A DNA stretch of 64,000 bases from JAAYUJ01 sp963698165 (GCA_963698165.1 CAVOPT010000006.1:248001-312000); one strand, 5' to 3'. Shown: positions 1-8,537, counted from the stretch's first letter. Program-made: numbers and translations. The notes: generated by a model from the letters alone, not told the origin.

Positions 1-232
1 CGATCCCAAGGCCATTCGGGATGCCCTGGCCAAGACGAAGCTCACCACCGGGCCCGCCATGATTGCGTCCTACGACGCCGTCGAATTCGATGAAACGGGA
101 CAGAACAAGCACGCGGCCCTCGTCATCGTCCAGGTGGGCGACATGGGCAAGGGGCTCGAGCGCATCAGCATCTGGCCCAAGAATGCCCGCCGCGCGGGTT
201 ACACGCCGGTCTTCCCCGTGCCGGAGAAATAG
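1..232 (+). CDS. Branched-chain amino acid-type ABC transporter, substrate-binding protein (C-terminal end)
   Basis: The window opens inside a gene read in the frame of position 2 and ending at a TAG at 230-232. The 76 visible residues include DPKAIRDALAKTKL, then TGPAM, then a phrase around FDETGQN, and end in VFPVPEK. This is the usual ending of LivK-type periplasmic binding proteins, where FDE-GQN precedes the final WP and VFP motifs. It lies upstream of livHMGF on the same strand, so it should be the solute receptor of that importer. The N-terminal part and signal peptide lie outside the window, so ligand class cannot be judged. Confidence 0.85.
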   Translation, partial: DPKAIRDALAKTKLTTGPAMIASYDAVEFDETGQNKHAALVIVQVGDMGKGLERISIWPKNARRAGYTPVFPVPEK

Positions 233-277
233 GAGCCACTGGCACCACAACTAAACTTCCAGATTCCAGCGGGTCTA

Positions 278-419
278 CGATCGTCCCCTCTCCCTAAGGG
301 AGAGGGAGCCTCAAAGCCTCGTTGTAGTATTAGTGCTCTGTCATTTTTCTCCTGCGTAGTAATTCTCCCCCCTCCTTCCGTCCTCTCTTCCGACGGGGGA
401 GAGGGTTAGGGTCAATGCC
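278..419. repeat. GC-rich palindromic intergenic repeat
   Basis: This gene-free stretch has short hairpin arms built from CCCTCTCCC and GGGAGAGGG, including a perfect CTCCCTAAGGGAG palindrome near 289-301. A second CCTCCTTCCG / CGACGGGGGAG arm lies at 380-400. It resembles the longer element that follows it, but its ends do not match that element. Confidence 0.5.
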
Positions 420-565
420 GTTGACTTAAGAAAGTCGTCCATCCACAGTTCCCCTCCCTTTGGCGGGAGGGGGAGGGGAGGGGGTCGATCTCATGCACTT
501 TTCACCCTCCCCCAACCCCTCCCATCGAGGGAGGGGAGCTCTGATGTCCTTAAGTGAACAGTATT
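420..565 (-). repeat. MITE-like palindromic element, copy A
   Basis: A block of about 146 bp whose reverse complement is repeated with high similarity at 21791-21943. The outer ends (GTTGACTTAAG and, inverted, AATACTGTTCACTTAAGG) form imperfect terminal inverted repeats. Inside are two arms rich in CCCTCCC / GGGAGGG, so the whole element can fold on itself. At 465-484 the plus strand has four G-runs separated by single A residues, a textbook G-quadruplex motif. It lies directly in front of livH, between the binding-protein gene and the permease genes. No coding potential was recognised. Confidence 0.75.
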
Positions 566-616
566 AAGGGTCCGGGCGAGGGGGCTCAGCCCTCGGTGCC
601 ATTCCTGGAGAGAGGC

Positions 617-1504
617 ATGCTTTACCTTCTCGAAGATCTCATCAATGGAATTCTCATGGGGTCCATCTACGGGTTGACCGCCCTGGGACTCACCGTCATC
701 TTCGGTGTCCTCAAGGTGATCAACTTTGCTCACGGGTCCATGCTCATGGTGGGGATGTACGTCGCATACTGGGCCGTGGCTCTGACCGGCTTTCACCCCT
801 ACCTTGCCCTGATTCTCGTGGTCCCCGTCATGTACCTTTTCGGGTACGCCATGCAGAACGTCATCATCAAGCCCATTTTCAAGGCGGAAATACAGGTGCG
901 GGAACCCATCACGGTCATCATCGTCACAACGGGAGTGTGGTACATTCTCGACAACCTGTCGCTGCTCATCTTCGGTCCCCAGTATCGCACCCTCATGAAC
1001 AACCCCCTCAAGGGCAAGATGTATGAACTGTGGGGGATGATGGTCTCGGTCCCCAAGCTGTGGGGCTTCATCGCGGCGATACTGACCGCCCTGGCGATCT
1101 ATGTCTTCCTGCAGAGAACACGCATGGGCAGGGCCATCCGGGCCACGAGCCTGGACCGGGAAGCGGCCAGCCTCATGGGCATCAACCAGTACCGGATCTA
1201 CAACGTGGCGTTCGGGATAGGCACGGCGACGGCCGGCATTGCGGGTGTTGCCCTCGTCCCTTTTAACAACGTGTTTCCGAGCGTCGGGGTCCTCTTCGAC
1301 ATCAAGGGCTTCATCATCGTGGTGCTGGGAGGGCTGGGCAGTATTGGAGGCGCCCTTCTGGGCGGAATCATCGTGGGAATCATCGAATCGGTGGGCCCCC
1401 AGGTCATGACGGCCACATGGACGGAGGCCATCGTCTACGGGCTGTTCCTGCTGGTCCTCTTCATCAAGCCCTCGGGGCTGTTCGGTGTGAAGTACGACTG
1501 GTAA
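617..1504 (+). CDS. livH: Branched-chain amino acid-type ABC transporter permease LivH
   Basis: A 295-residue integral membrane protein that forms half of the inner-membrane channel of a LivHMGF importer. The N-terminal phrase around NGILMGSIYGLTALGL and the later FKGFIIVVLGGLGS-like segment (residues about 230-250) are typical of the LivH family. Eight or so hydrophobic segments can be traced. The ATG at 617 is preferred because GGAGAGAGG lies just upstream. An upstream in-frame ATG at 554 would add 21 unlikely residues that run into the repeat element. It is 28 bp from livM and in the same operon. Confidence 0.92.
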   Translation: MLYLLEDLINGILMGSIYGLTALGLTVIFGVLKVINFAHGSMLMVGMYVAYWAVALTGFHPYLALILVVPVMYLFGYAMQNVIIKPIFKAEIQVREPITVIIVTTGVWYILDNLSLLIFGPQYRTLMNNPLKGKMYELWGMMVSVPKLWGFIAAILTALAIYVFLQRTRMGRAIRATSLDREAASLMGINQYRIYNVAFGIGTATAGIAGVALVPFNNVFPSVGVLFDIKGFIIVVLGGLGSIGGALLGGIIVGIIESVGPQVMTATWTEAIVYGLFLLVLFIKPSGLFGVKYDW

Positions 1505-1532
1505 CGTCATCACCCCTGCAGCGGACAAGCCA

Positions 1533-2540
1533 ATGACTCAACAGCAGTTTCGCACTGTTTCCCTCTGCGCGGCGGCGGCGGTTGTCCTCGCGCTCCCCCT
1601 CGTGGTGCGCAGCGCAACCTACCTCCACATCCTCATCCTGCTCTACCTTTACGCTTACCTCACCACGAGCTGGAACCTGGTGGGCGGATTCGCGGGGGTG
1701 CTCCCTCTCGGCCACGCCACCTTCGTGGGGATCGGGGCCTACACCTCGACCATCCTCTCCCTCCAGTACGGAATCAGTCCGTGGATCGGCATGCTGGCAG
1801 GAGGCGTCATCGCCATGGTCAGCGGGGTGATCATCGGGCTTCCCACGTTCAAGATGCGCGGGGCCTACTTCGCTCTCGCCACCATCGCGTTTGCCGAGGG
1901 CATCCGGGTCATGCTGGAAAACATCGAGTACCTGGGTCCCATCAAGATCAACGGGCCCCGGGGACTTCAGATTCCGCCCCTGAATTTCGGCCTGGCCAAC
2001 TTCATGTTCTCGGGAAAGGAACCCTACTACTACATCATCTTGGTGATGCTCGCCTCAGTCCTAGCCCTCACCTACTTCATTTCCCGCTCAAAGCTGGGTT
2101 ACTACCTGAGCGCGGGGGGCGAAGAACCGGAAGCGGCCATGGCTCTGGGGGTCAACGTGGCCAGGTGCAAGCTGGCGGCCATGGCCATGAGCTCCTTCCT
2201 CACGGCTCTGGCCGGAACCTTCTGGGCCCAGTTCACCCTCTACATCCATCCGAAGAGCGTCATGTCCCTGGATTTGTCCTTCGAGATCGCCTTCATCGCG
2301 CTCATCGGCGGCAGGGGCTCCATAGGGGGACCCGTCCTGGGAGCCATCATCCTTCGCCCCGTGAGCGACATCTGCCGCATCTACTTCGGTGCCAAACTGC
2401 CGGGGCTGCACCTGGTGATTTTCGGCGTGGTGCTCATTCTGGTGATGACCTTCCAGCCCAGGGGACTCCAGGAAACCTTTGCCAGGCTCTACAGCAAAAT
2501 ATCCCAACGATTCGTCTCCAGGCCCGCTGCACAGGAGTGA
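1533..2540 (+). CDS. livM: Branched-chain amino acid-type ABC transporter permease LivM
   Basis: A 335-residue polytopic membrane protein and partner of LivH. The family marker TSWNLVGGFAGVLPLGHATFVG-type segment starts near residue 45, and the EAAMALGVNVARCKLAAM cytoplasmic loop, the contact helix for the ATPases, lies near residue 200. The FIALIGGRGSIGGPVLGA segment near 250 is also characteristic. Length is normal for LivM. The start at 1533 follows LivH by 28 bp, and livG begins 3 bp after the stop. Confidence 0.92.
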   Translation: MTQQQFRTVSLCAAAAVVLALPLVVRSATYLHILILLYLYAYLTTSWNLVGGFAGVLPLGHATFVGIGAYTSTILSLQYGISPWIGMLAGGVIAMVSGVIIGLPTFKMRGAYFALATIAFAEGIRVMLENIEYLGPIKINGPRGLQIPPLNFGLANFMFSGKEPYYYIILVMLASVLALTYFISRSKLGYYLSAGGEEPEAAMALGVNVARCKLAAMAMSSFLTALAGTFWAQFTLYIHPKSVMSLDLSFEIAFIALIGGRGSIGGPVLGAIILRPVSDICRIYFGAKLPGLHLVIFGVVLILVMTFQPRGLQETFARLYSKISQRFVSRPAAQE

Positions 2541-2543
2541 TCC

Positions 2544-3269
2544 ATGAAGATTCTCGAAGTGAAGGACCTCTCGAAGGATTTTGGCGGGCTCAGAGCTGTG
2601 GACCACTTGTCCCTCGACATCGAGGAAGGCCGCATTCTCGGCCTCATCGGGCCCAACGGGGCGGGGAAGTCCACCGTGTTCAACTGCATCGCGGGCGTGT
2701 TTCCCCCTTCCGAGGGTGAGATCACCTTCGCCGGGGCCCCGGCCAGGAATGAAAGTCCCTGGGACCTCTGCCGGCGAGGGCTGGCCCGGACCTTTCAAGT
2801 CGTGAAGCCGTTCTCCTCCAAGAGCGTCCTGTACAACGTCATGGTAGGGAGCTTTGCGAAGACGGCCAGTGTCAGGGAGGCCGAGAAGAAGGCCACCGCC
2901 GTCCTCGAATTCCTGCACCTTGACCACGTCAAGCACATGAAGGCGGGAAATCTCACCATCGCCCATCGAAAACGGCTGGAGATCGCAAGGGCATTGGCCA
3001 CGGAACCGAAGCTCCTGCTCCTCGACGAGGTCATGGCAGGGCTTAGGCCCACGGAAGTGGACGAAATGGTCAAGATCATCCAGCATCTGCGGGACCGGGG
3101 AATCACCATTTTTGTGATCGAGCACATCATGCGCGCCGTCATGGCCCTCTCAGACTGGATTGTCGTCATCCATTTCGGCAAGAAGATCTCCGAAGGAACG
3201 CCCAGGCAAGTCGCATCGGATGAAAACGTGATCAAGGCCTACCTTGGAGATGAGTATGTCGTTTCTTGA
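2544..3269 (+). CDS. livG: Branched-chain amino acid-type ABC transporter ATP-binding protein LivG
   Basis: A 241-residue ABC ATPase. Walker A is GPNGAGKS near residue 37. The signature region reads LTIAHRKRLEIARAL, replacing the usual LSGGQ but typical of LivG members. Walker B is LLLLDEVMAGL near 155, followed by the switch histidine in FVIEHIM. It pairs with LivF to power import. A few bases separate it from livM, and its 3' end overlaps livF, which indicates translational coupling. Confidence 0.93.
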   Translation: MKILEVKDLSKDFGGLRAVDHLSLDIEEGRILGLIGPNGAGKSTVFNCIAGVFPPSEGEITFAGAPARNESPWDLCRRGLARTFQVVKPFSSKSVLYNVMVGSFAKTASVREAEKKATAVLEFLHLDHVKHMKAGNLTIAHRKRLEIARALATEPKLLLLDEVMAGLRPTEVDEMVKIIQHLRDRGITIFVIEHIMRAVMALSDWIVVIHFGKKISEGTPRQVASDENVIKAYLGDEYVVS

Positions 3270-3966
3270 GATCAATAGCATTGACGCGTTTTACGGTGAT
3301 GTTCAGGTCATTTTCGATCTCACTCTCCACGTGAAGCAAGGCGAGGTGGTGAGCATCATCGGGGGCAACGGCGCCGGGAAATCCACTTTACTCAAGACCA
3401 TTTCAGGGCTCATGGCCCCCGCAAGGGGGCAGATCACATTCGAGGGTGCGCCCATTCACAGGTCCCCGCCTGAAGAGATCGTGGAGCGGGGAATTGTCCA
3501 CGTGCCCGAAGGGCGAAGGCTTTTCACCCTCATGACCGTGAAGGACAATCTCATCGTCGGGGCGTACAACAGCCGGGCGGACAGGGAGAAGGAGAAGACC
3601 CTGGAAGAGGTGTATGCGCTCTTTCCCAGGCTGCGGGAGAGGGAGGAGCAGCTGGCCATGACCCTCTCGGGGGGCGAGCAACAGATGGTCGCCATCGGCC
3701 GAGGCCTCATGGCGAAACCCAAGGTGCTCATGCTCGATGAGCCGTCTCTCGGCCTGGCCCCTCTCCTCATCAAGAACATCTTCGAAACCGTGCGCAAAAT
3801 CGCGGATCAGGGAACAACCGTGGTCCTGGTTGAACAGGACGTGAAGAATTCTCTGAGCCTGAGCGACCGGGGCTACATCCTGGAGCACGGGCGCGCGGTG
3901 ATGGAAGGGGCGGCCCTGGAACTGCTGGAAAACCCCCACGTGAAAGTGGCGTATCTCGGCTTGTGA
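3256..3966 (+). CDS. livF: Branched-chain amino acid-type ABC transporter ATP-binding protein LivF
   Basis: A 236-residue ABC ATPase with Walker A GGNGAGKS, intact signature LSGGEQQM, Walker B VLMLDEPSLGLAP and the glutamine-containing VLVEQDV switch. The ATG at 3256 is chosen because GGAGA at 3246-3250 gives normal spacing. Alternative starts at 3244 (TTG) and 3250 (ATG) sit on top of that site. It overlaps livG by 14 bp. A 164-bp gap with AAGGAGG-like sequences separates it from the lactamase genes, which may still be cotranscribed. Confidence 0.92.
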   Translation: MSFLEINSIDAFYGDVQVIFDLTLHVKQGEVVSIIGGNGAGKSTLLKTISGLMAPARGQITFEGAPIHRSPPEEIVERGIVHVPEGRRLFTLMTVKDNLIVGAYNSRADREKEKTLEEVYALFPRLREREEQLAMTLSGGEQQMVAIGRGLMAKPKVLMLDEPSLGLAPLLIKNIFETVRKIADQGTTVVLVEQDVKNSLSLSDRGYILEHGRAVMEGAALELLENPHVKVAYLGL

Positions 3967-4130
3967 TGGAAAGGAGGTGAGAAAGGAGGCAAGGCACCCC
4001 TTTAGAAACCGTCTCAGGACTCCCCCGCCTTCACGGGTGGGGAGCAAGTGAGCCCAATTCCGGGCTGGAGCCCCCCAGGGGCATGCTCGGGCGCCAAAAA
4101 TTTCGGATCAGCATGGAGGAGTGCCACATT

Positions 4131-5117
4131 ATGGGTCAAAATCGCTATGATGTCGTTCTCGATCGCTTGCCGGAGGCTGATTCCAGACCGGAAGTGCTTT
4201 TCAGACAGGCGGGTGACGGTTTTATCCAGGTGGAATACGGCGCCGTGCCGCGATTCAACCTGGTGGATTCCTTCCGGGTGCTCACCATCAATTCCGCCGT
4301 CAAGGACAAGAACATCGGCGGACTCCACGAAACAGTCCCGGGCATCAGGACCAACCTCTACCACTTCGATCCGGAAGTCCTTCCGGTGAAAACACTCATT
4401 GCCGAGATCAAGGAGTCCGAGGAGAAACTGCTCCACGTGGAGGATATCGAATTCGAATCCCGCCTCATCACCCTTCCCATTGCCTTTGAGGACAGCGAGA
4501 CGAAAAAGGCGGTGGCCAAGTATGTCAAGGAGGTGCGCCCCGAGGCCCCCAACGTCATCAACGGATACAACATCGAGTACTCAGCCCTCTGCAACGGCGT
4601 CACCGTGGACGACATCAAGAGAATGATCTGCGGAACGGAGTGGTACAACAGCGGCAACGGCTTCTGGCCGGGCGGAGGTTTTTTCTGGCCGCTGGATCCC
4701 AGGTGCGCCGTCGTCGTTCCCAAGTACAATCCGCCGAGGACATGGACCCCGGAATCCACCGTGGGCATCGGCGGGCCGTGTCTCTACGTGTATCCCACAC
4801 CGACCGGTGGAGGATACCAGCTCTTTGGGCGGACCATCCCCATATTCCAGTTTGCCCAGAAGCACTCCCTCTTCAGGGAAAGCCCGACCTTCTTCAAGGC
4901 CGGAGACAGGATCCGGTTCCACGAGGTGCCCGAGGAAGAAATCCTGGACATCCACCGTCGGGTCCATGAACTGGGCGAATACGACTACGACATCAAGCCT
5001 GGGAAGTTCAGTGTAAAGAGCTGGCTTGACTTCTACAGCGCCGACGAGGTCCAAACAGGCATGAAAGCGCTTCTCGCCAAGCAGGAGGCGGGAACCAAAG
5101 TCGCACCTCGCGTGTAA
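4131..5117 (+). CDS. pxpB: 5-oxoprolinase/lactamase subunit PxpB-like (KipI/allophanate hydrolase subunit 1 family)
   Basis: A 328-residue AHS1/KipI-family protein. The core (residues about 90-270) contains PIAFEDSETKKAV, the GTEWYNSGNGFWPGGGFF region and the FGRTIPIFQ segment typical of the C-terminal cyclophilin-like half of the family. In PxpABC the B and C subunits phosphorylate or activate 5-oxoproline and A opens the ring with ATP. The protein is longer than the usual KipI of about 220-240 residues, with an N-terminal extension of about 80 residues beginning MGQNRYDVVLD. The ATG at 4131 follows GGAGGA at 4115-4120. It forms an operon with the PxpC, PxpA, BCCP and biotin carboxylase genes downstream. 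Confidence 0.8.
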   Translation: MGQNRYDVVLDRLPEADSRPEVLFRQAGDGFIQVEYGAVPRFNLVDSFRVLTINSAVKDKNIGGLHETVPGIRTNLYHFDPEVLPVKTLIAEIKESEEKLLHVEDIEFESRLITLPIAFEDSETKKAVAKYVKEVRPEAPNVINGYNIEYSALCNGVTVDDIKRMICGTEWYNSGNGFWPGGGFFWPLDPRCAVVVPKYNPPRTWTPESTVGIGGPCLYVYPTPTGGGYQLFGRTIPIFQFAQKHSLFRESPTFFKAGDRIRFHEVPEEEILDIHRRVHELGEYDYDIKPGKFSVKSWLDFYSADEVQTGMKALLAKQEAGTKVAPRV

Positions 5118-5145
5118 CACACGATGCCGTCGGGAGGAAACAGAC

Positions 5146-6129
5146 ATGTTGAGGGTGATCAACGGTGGAATAGAGACGGTTGTAGAGGACTGGCCGGGGA
5201 GGATCGGCTACCTGGACAACGGGATGGCCTCTTCCGGGGCTTTTGACAACGTGGCACTCGGCTTCGCCAACCTTCTGGTGGGAAACCCCGTGCGGGAAGC
5301 CGCCATCGAAATCGCCGGGGGCTATTTCGAGGCGGAGTTTGGAGGGGATGCCGTCATCAGCGTGACGGGAACCGACATGAAGCCCACCGTCAACAACCAG
5401 CCCATTCCCAACTGGGAATCCGTCGAAGTCGGGAAGGGGGATGTGATCAAGTTCTCCCACTTCGGGGAGTTCGGGTTCAGGACCTACCTGGGAGTGGCGG
5501 GGGGCATCGACGTTCCTGTCTACCTAGGGAGCAAGTCGACGTGCGTTTTTGGCAGCTACGGCGGATTTCAGGGGAGAAAACTTCAGCCGGGAGATGTGCT
5601 CCGGTTTGGAAAACCCTCCGGATCCCCGGGAAGCCTCAAGGGACGCCGGGTCAAACCGGGCGCCCTCCCCAAGTACGCCCGGGAATGGGTCCTGCGGGCC
5701 ATGCCCGGTCCCAATTCGTGCCCTGATTACCTCACGGAAAAGGGGATGGACTACTTCTTCGAGAACAGCTTTCGGGTACAGCACAGCTCCAACCGGTCGG
5801 CCTACCGCCTGGCGGAGGTGAAGGACCTGCCCTTTGCACGACAGGATGGGGGCGTGGCGGGGAGCCACCCGTCCAACGTCCTGGATCACGCCTATGCCAT
5901 TCCCGGGGCCCTCAACGTTTGCGGGAATACCCCCATTCTCCTCATCGCCGACGGACCGACTCTTGGGGGCTACCTCTGCAGCTTGAGCGTCATCTACGCG
6001 GATCTCTGGATGATCGGCCAGGGCACCCCCGGCAGGGACCATGTCCGATTCGCCTACTGCACCCAGGATGAAGCCGTGAAGGCCAGAGGGGACCAGAGGG
6101 AATGGCTGGGCGAGAAGTCGCTGGAATAG
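5146..6129 (+). CDS. pxpC: 5-oxoprolinase/lactamase subunit PxpC-like (KipA/allophanate hydrolase subunit 2 family)
   Basis: A 327-residue AHS2/KipA-family protein. Markers are the N-terminal DWPGRIGYLDNGMASSGAFD segment, the FRTYLGVAGGIDVPVYLGS block near residue 110, the RKLQPGDVL phrase and the late DGPTLGGYLC motif near 270. It is the obligate partner of the PxpB-like protein encoded 28 bp upstream. The pair acts in the cytoplasm on a small amide or lactam. In B. subtilis the homologous KipI/KipA pair was first described as sporulation-kinase effectors, but the neighbouring YcsF and biotin genes here favour the enzymatic role. Confidence 0.85.
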   Translation: MLRVINGGIETVVEDWPGRIGYLDNGMASSGAFDNVALGFANLLVGNPVREAAIEIAGGYFEAEFGGDAVISVTGTDMKPTVNNQPIPNWESVEVGKGDVIKFSHFGEFGFRTYLGVAGGIDVPVYLGSKSTCVFGSYGGFQGRKLQPGDVLRFGKPSGSPGSLKGRRVKPGALPKYAREWVLRAMPGPNSCPDYLTEKGMDYFFENSFRVQHSSNRSAYRLAEVKDLPFARQDGGVAGSHPSNVLDHAYAIPGALNVCGNTPILLIADGPTLGGYLCSLSVIYADLWMIGQGTPGRDHVRFAYCTQDEAVKARGDQREWLGEKSLE

Positions 6130-6153
6130 GTTCAAGGAAGCAAGGAGACCTCG

Positions 6154-6903
6154 ATGGACCTCAATGTGGACATGGGAGAGAGCTTCGGACGCTACAAGCT
6201 GGGCAATGACGAGGAAGTCATGAAGTACATCACCTCGGCCAACGTGGCCTGCGGGTTCCACGCGGGGGATCCCCTGGTCATGGTGGAAACGGTCCGGTTC
6301 GCCAAGGAGAACAACGTCGCCGTCGGCGCCCACACGGGGCTCCAGGACATCAGGGGCTTCGGGCGCAGGCGCATGGATGTGACCGCGGAAGAGCTCAGGT
6401 GCGACACCCTCTACCAGCTCGGCGCCCTGGATGCGGTCCTGAAAGCTCACGGCATGACGATGCAGCACGTCAAGCCCCACGGCATTCTCTACCGGATGGT
6501 TTCCGACGAGGAGAAGTACTGCAACGCCTACCTGGAGGCGGTTTCGGCCTTCAACCGCGACCTCTTCATCGTTATCCCCAGGAATACGCTCATCTGGAAG
6601 CGTGGCAAGGACATGGGGCTGAAAATGGCCGCTGAAATCCTGGTGGACCTCAGCTACGACGAGGAGGGAAACTGGGTTTTGGAACGGACCAAGAAAGCCC
6701 GCTCTCCCGAAGAGGTCGCCGAGCGGGCGGTGATGGTGGCCAGGGAACGGCAGATCCCCACCATCAGCGGAAAGCGTATCCCCGCGGAGGCCGACACCAT
6801 CTGCTGCCACGGGGATTCTCCCAACGCGGTGGAGGTGGTCAAACAGGTGAAAGCGGAGTTTCAAAGGCTGGGACTTCCCTTGAAAAAGATGGGGCCAGCA
6901 TAG
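6154..6903 (+). CDS. pxpA: 5-oxoprolinase/lactamase subunit PxpA-like (LamB/YcsF family)
   Basis: A 249-residue LamB/YcsF-family protein with a polysaccharide-deacetylase-like barrel fold. The opening MDLNVDMGESFGRYKLGND, the NVACGFHAGDPLVM motif near residue 32, VGAHTGLQDIRGFGRR near 60 and QHVKPHGILY near 105 are all family signatures. CHGDSPNAVE near 212 supplies the terminal metal- or ATP-associated segment. It is expected to be the hydrolytic subunit of the lactamase complex. It lies 24 bp from each neighbour in a tight operon. Confidence 0.9.
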   Translation: MDLNVDMGESFGRYKLGNDEEVMKYITSANVACGFHAGDPLVMVETVRFAKENNVAVGAHTGLQDIRGFGRRRMDVTAEELRCDTLYQLGALDAVLKAHGMTMQHVKPHGILYRMVSDEEKYCNAYLEAVSAFNRDLFIVIPRNTLIWKRGKDMGLKMAAEILVDLSYDEEGNWVLERTKKARSPEEVAERAVMVARERQIPTISGKRIPAEADTICCHGDSPNAVEVVKQVKAEFQRLGLPLKKMGPA

Positions 6904-6927
6904 CGTATCGGTTTATGGAGGAATACC

Positions 6928-7149
6928 ATGGAGACAACGGTCAAGGCCCACATGCCCGGTCTCGTTGCGCGGGTCGTCGTCAACCCGGGCGATAAGGTGG
7001 CACAAGGTCAGGAAGTCGCGGTGATCAACTGCATGAAAACGGAGCTCCCCGTTCTCTCGGACCGGGACGGCATTGTGAAGAGCATCCTGGTGAAGGAATG
7101 GGATGAGATGGAGATTGGGAGCCCCATGGTTGTCCTGGAGGGCAAGTGA
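6928..7149 (+). CDS. Biotin carboxyl carrier (biotinyl-lipoyl) domain protein
   Basis: A 73-residue stand-alone biotinyl domain. It shows the expected hairpin KAHMPGLVARVVVNPGD at the N-terminus and the attachment turn with Lys37 in NCMKTEL. The usual target sequence is EAMKM, so the residue after the lysine is Thr instead of Met and the Ala is Cys. This is a noticeable deviation, but Met-Lys is kept. The stop codon overlaps the GTG start of the biotin carboxylase. It should carry carboxybiotin made by that enzyme. Confidence 0.85.
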   Translation: METTVKAHMPGLVARVVVNPGDKVAQGQEVAVINCMKTELPVLSDRDGIVKSILVKEWDEMEIGSPMVVLEGK

Positions 7150-8537
7150 TCAGGAAGCTGCTCATCGCAAACCGGGGAGAAATCGTGACCCGGGTGATGC
7201 GAACCTGCCGGAGTCGCGGGATCAAGACGGTCGCCGTCTATTCGGAGGCCGACAAGGACATCTCCTACCTGAAAGCGGTGGATGAGGCCTATTGCATCGG
7301 TCCCGCGAATCCCATCAAGAGCTATCTCAACATCGAAGCCATCATCGGTGTGGCCAAGAAATCCGGCGTCGACGCGATCCATCCCGGATACGGTTTTCTT
7401 TCGGAGAATTCCCAATTCGCGGAGGCCGTCACGTCCGGCGGGATCATCTGGGTGGGCCCCCCGCCGCCGGTTCTCAAGGCCGTCGACTCCAAATGCACCT
7501 GCAGGCAGATCGCATCCGGCGTCCATGTGCCCGTCGTGCCGGGGACCATCCAAACGGTGCAGAGCGCCCGGGAGATCCGGGAAACCGCCTCTGAGCTCGG
7601 CTACCCCATCATTCTGAAGCTGGACAAGGGAGGGGGCGGAAAGGGGATCGAGGTGGTCCACCAGGAGGGCCAGGTCGAGGAAGCCTTTGAACGGCTTTCC
7701 AGAATCGGGCTCATGGCTTTCGGACACCCGGAATGCTACGTCGAAACGGAGGTCCTCCGCCCGCGGCACATCGAAGTCCAGTTCCTGGCCGACGGGCACG
7801 GCAACTGCGTGTGCCTCGGGGAACGGGAGTGCTCCATCCAGAGGCGCTATCAGAAGATCATCGAGGAATCCCCCTCCCCCGTCGTTTCGGAAGAGGAGCG
7901 GGAGAGGCTGTTTGATTATACTGCGCGCCTCGTTGGAGCCATGGGATACCAGGGGGCCGGAACCATGGAATTCCTGCGCTCGCCCCAAGGCAACCTGTAC
8001 TTCATGGAAGTCAATGCCCGGCTTCAGGTGGAGCACCCCGTCACCGAATGCCTCACCGGAGTCGACATCGTGGATGAGCAACTGAGGATTGCCGGCGGGG
8101 AAGCGACGGAGCTCCGACAGGAAAACATCCGGAGGCAGGGGCATGCCATCGAGGCGCGGGTGTACGCGGAAGACCCCGTCACCTTCATGCCGTCCCCCGG
8201 GACCATCGGGGCACTGCGTCTGCCGGAGACGGACGCGAAGCACGTGAGGGTGGACCACGCCATAGAAAGGGGGGCAAAAATCCCTCCATTCTATGATCCC
8301 CTGGTGGCCAAGGTCATTGCCTGGGACGTAGACCGCCCCCAGGCCATCGATCGCCTCATTGCGGCCCTGAGCCAATTCTGCGTGGAGGGAATCAAGACCA
8401 CCATCCCGACCAACATCGCCATCCTCATGAGCGAACGGTATGCGGCGGGCGATGTTCACACGGGCTTCATTCAGGAGCTTTTCTCCGACCGCTCGGTTCT
8501 GGACGACCTCTGCAAGCCCCTTTGGCCATGCATGTGA
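7146..8537 (+). CDS. accC: Biotin carboxylase (AccC-like)
   Basis: A 463-residue ATP-grasp biotin carboxylase. It starts with a GTG whose last bases overlap the BCCP stop. The sequence shows LIANRGEIVTRVMRTCR at the N-terminus, HPGYGFLSEN near residue 78, the glycine-rich ATP loop KGGGGKGIEVV near 160, HIEVQFLADGHGN near 205 and the catalytic EVNARLQVEHPVTE near 285. Length is standard. No carboxyltransferase gene lies in the window, so carboxybiotin probably serves the neighbouring PxpABC-like proteins. A stand-alone acetyl-CoA carboxylase role is less likely in this context. Confidence 0.9.
   Translation: MIRKLLIANRGEIVTRVMRTCRSRGIKTVAVYSEADKDISYLKAVDEAYCIGPANPIKSYLNIEAIIGVAKKSGVDAIHPGYGFLSENSQFAEAVTSGGIIWVGPPPPVLKAVDSKCTCRQIASGVHVPVVPGTIQTVQSAREIRETASELGYPIILKLDKGGGGKGIEVVHQEGQVEEAFERLSRIGLMAFGHPECYVETEVLRPRHIEVQFLADGHGNCVCLGERECSIQRRYQKIIEESPSPVVSEEERERLFDYTARLVGAMGYQGAGTMEFLRSPQGNLYFMEVNARLQVEHPVTECLTGVDIVDEQLRIAGGEATELRQENIRRQGHAIEARVYAEDPVTFMPSPGTIGALRLPETDAKHVRVDHAIERGAKIPPFYDPLVAKVIAWDVDRPQAIDRLIAALSQFCVEGIKTTIPTNIAILMSERYAAGDVHTGFIQELFSDRSVLDDLCKPLWPCM

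Noticed and set aside
491..1528. Long antisense frame opposite livH
   Set aside because: It mirrors livH codons, is rich in charged residues with no family character, and the sense frame is a clear transporter permease. High GC creates such open antisense frames.
2088..3125. Long antisense frame opposite livM and livG
   Set aside because: Sense genes have all family motifs; the antisense translation has no recognisable domain.
5524..6864. 446-residue antisense frame opposite the PxpC/PxpA genes
   Set aside because: It is explained by strand-complementary codon bias. No start signal or conserved motifs were found.
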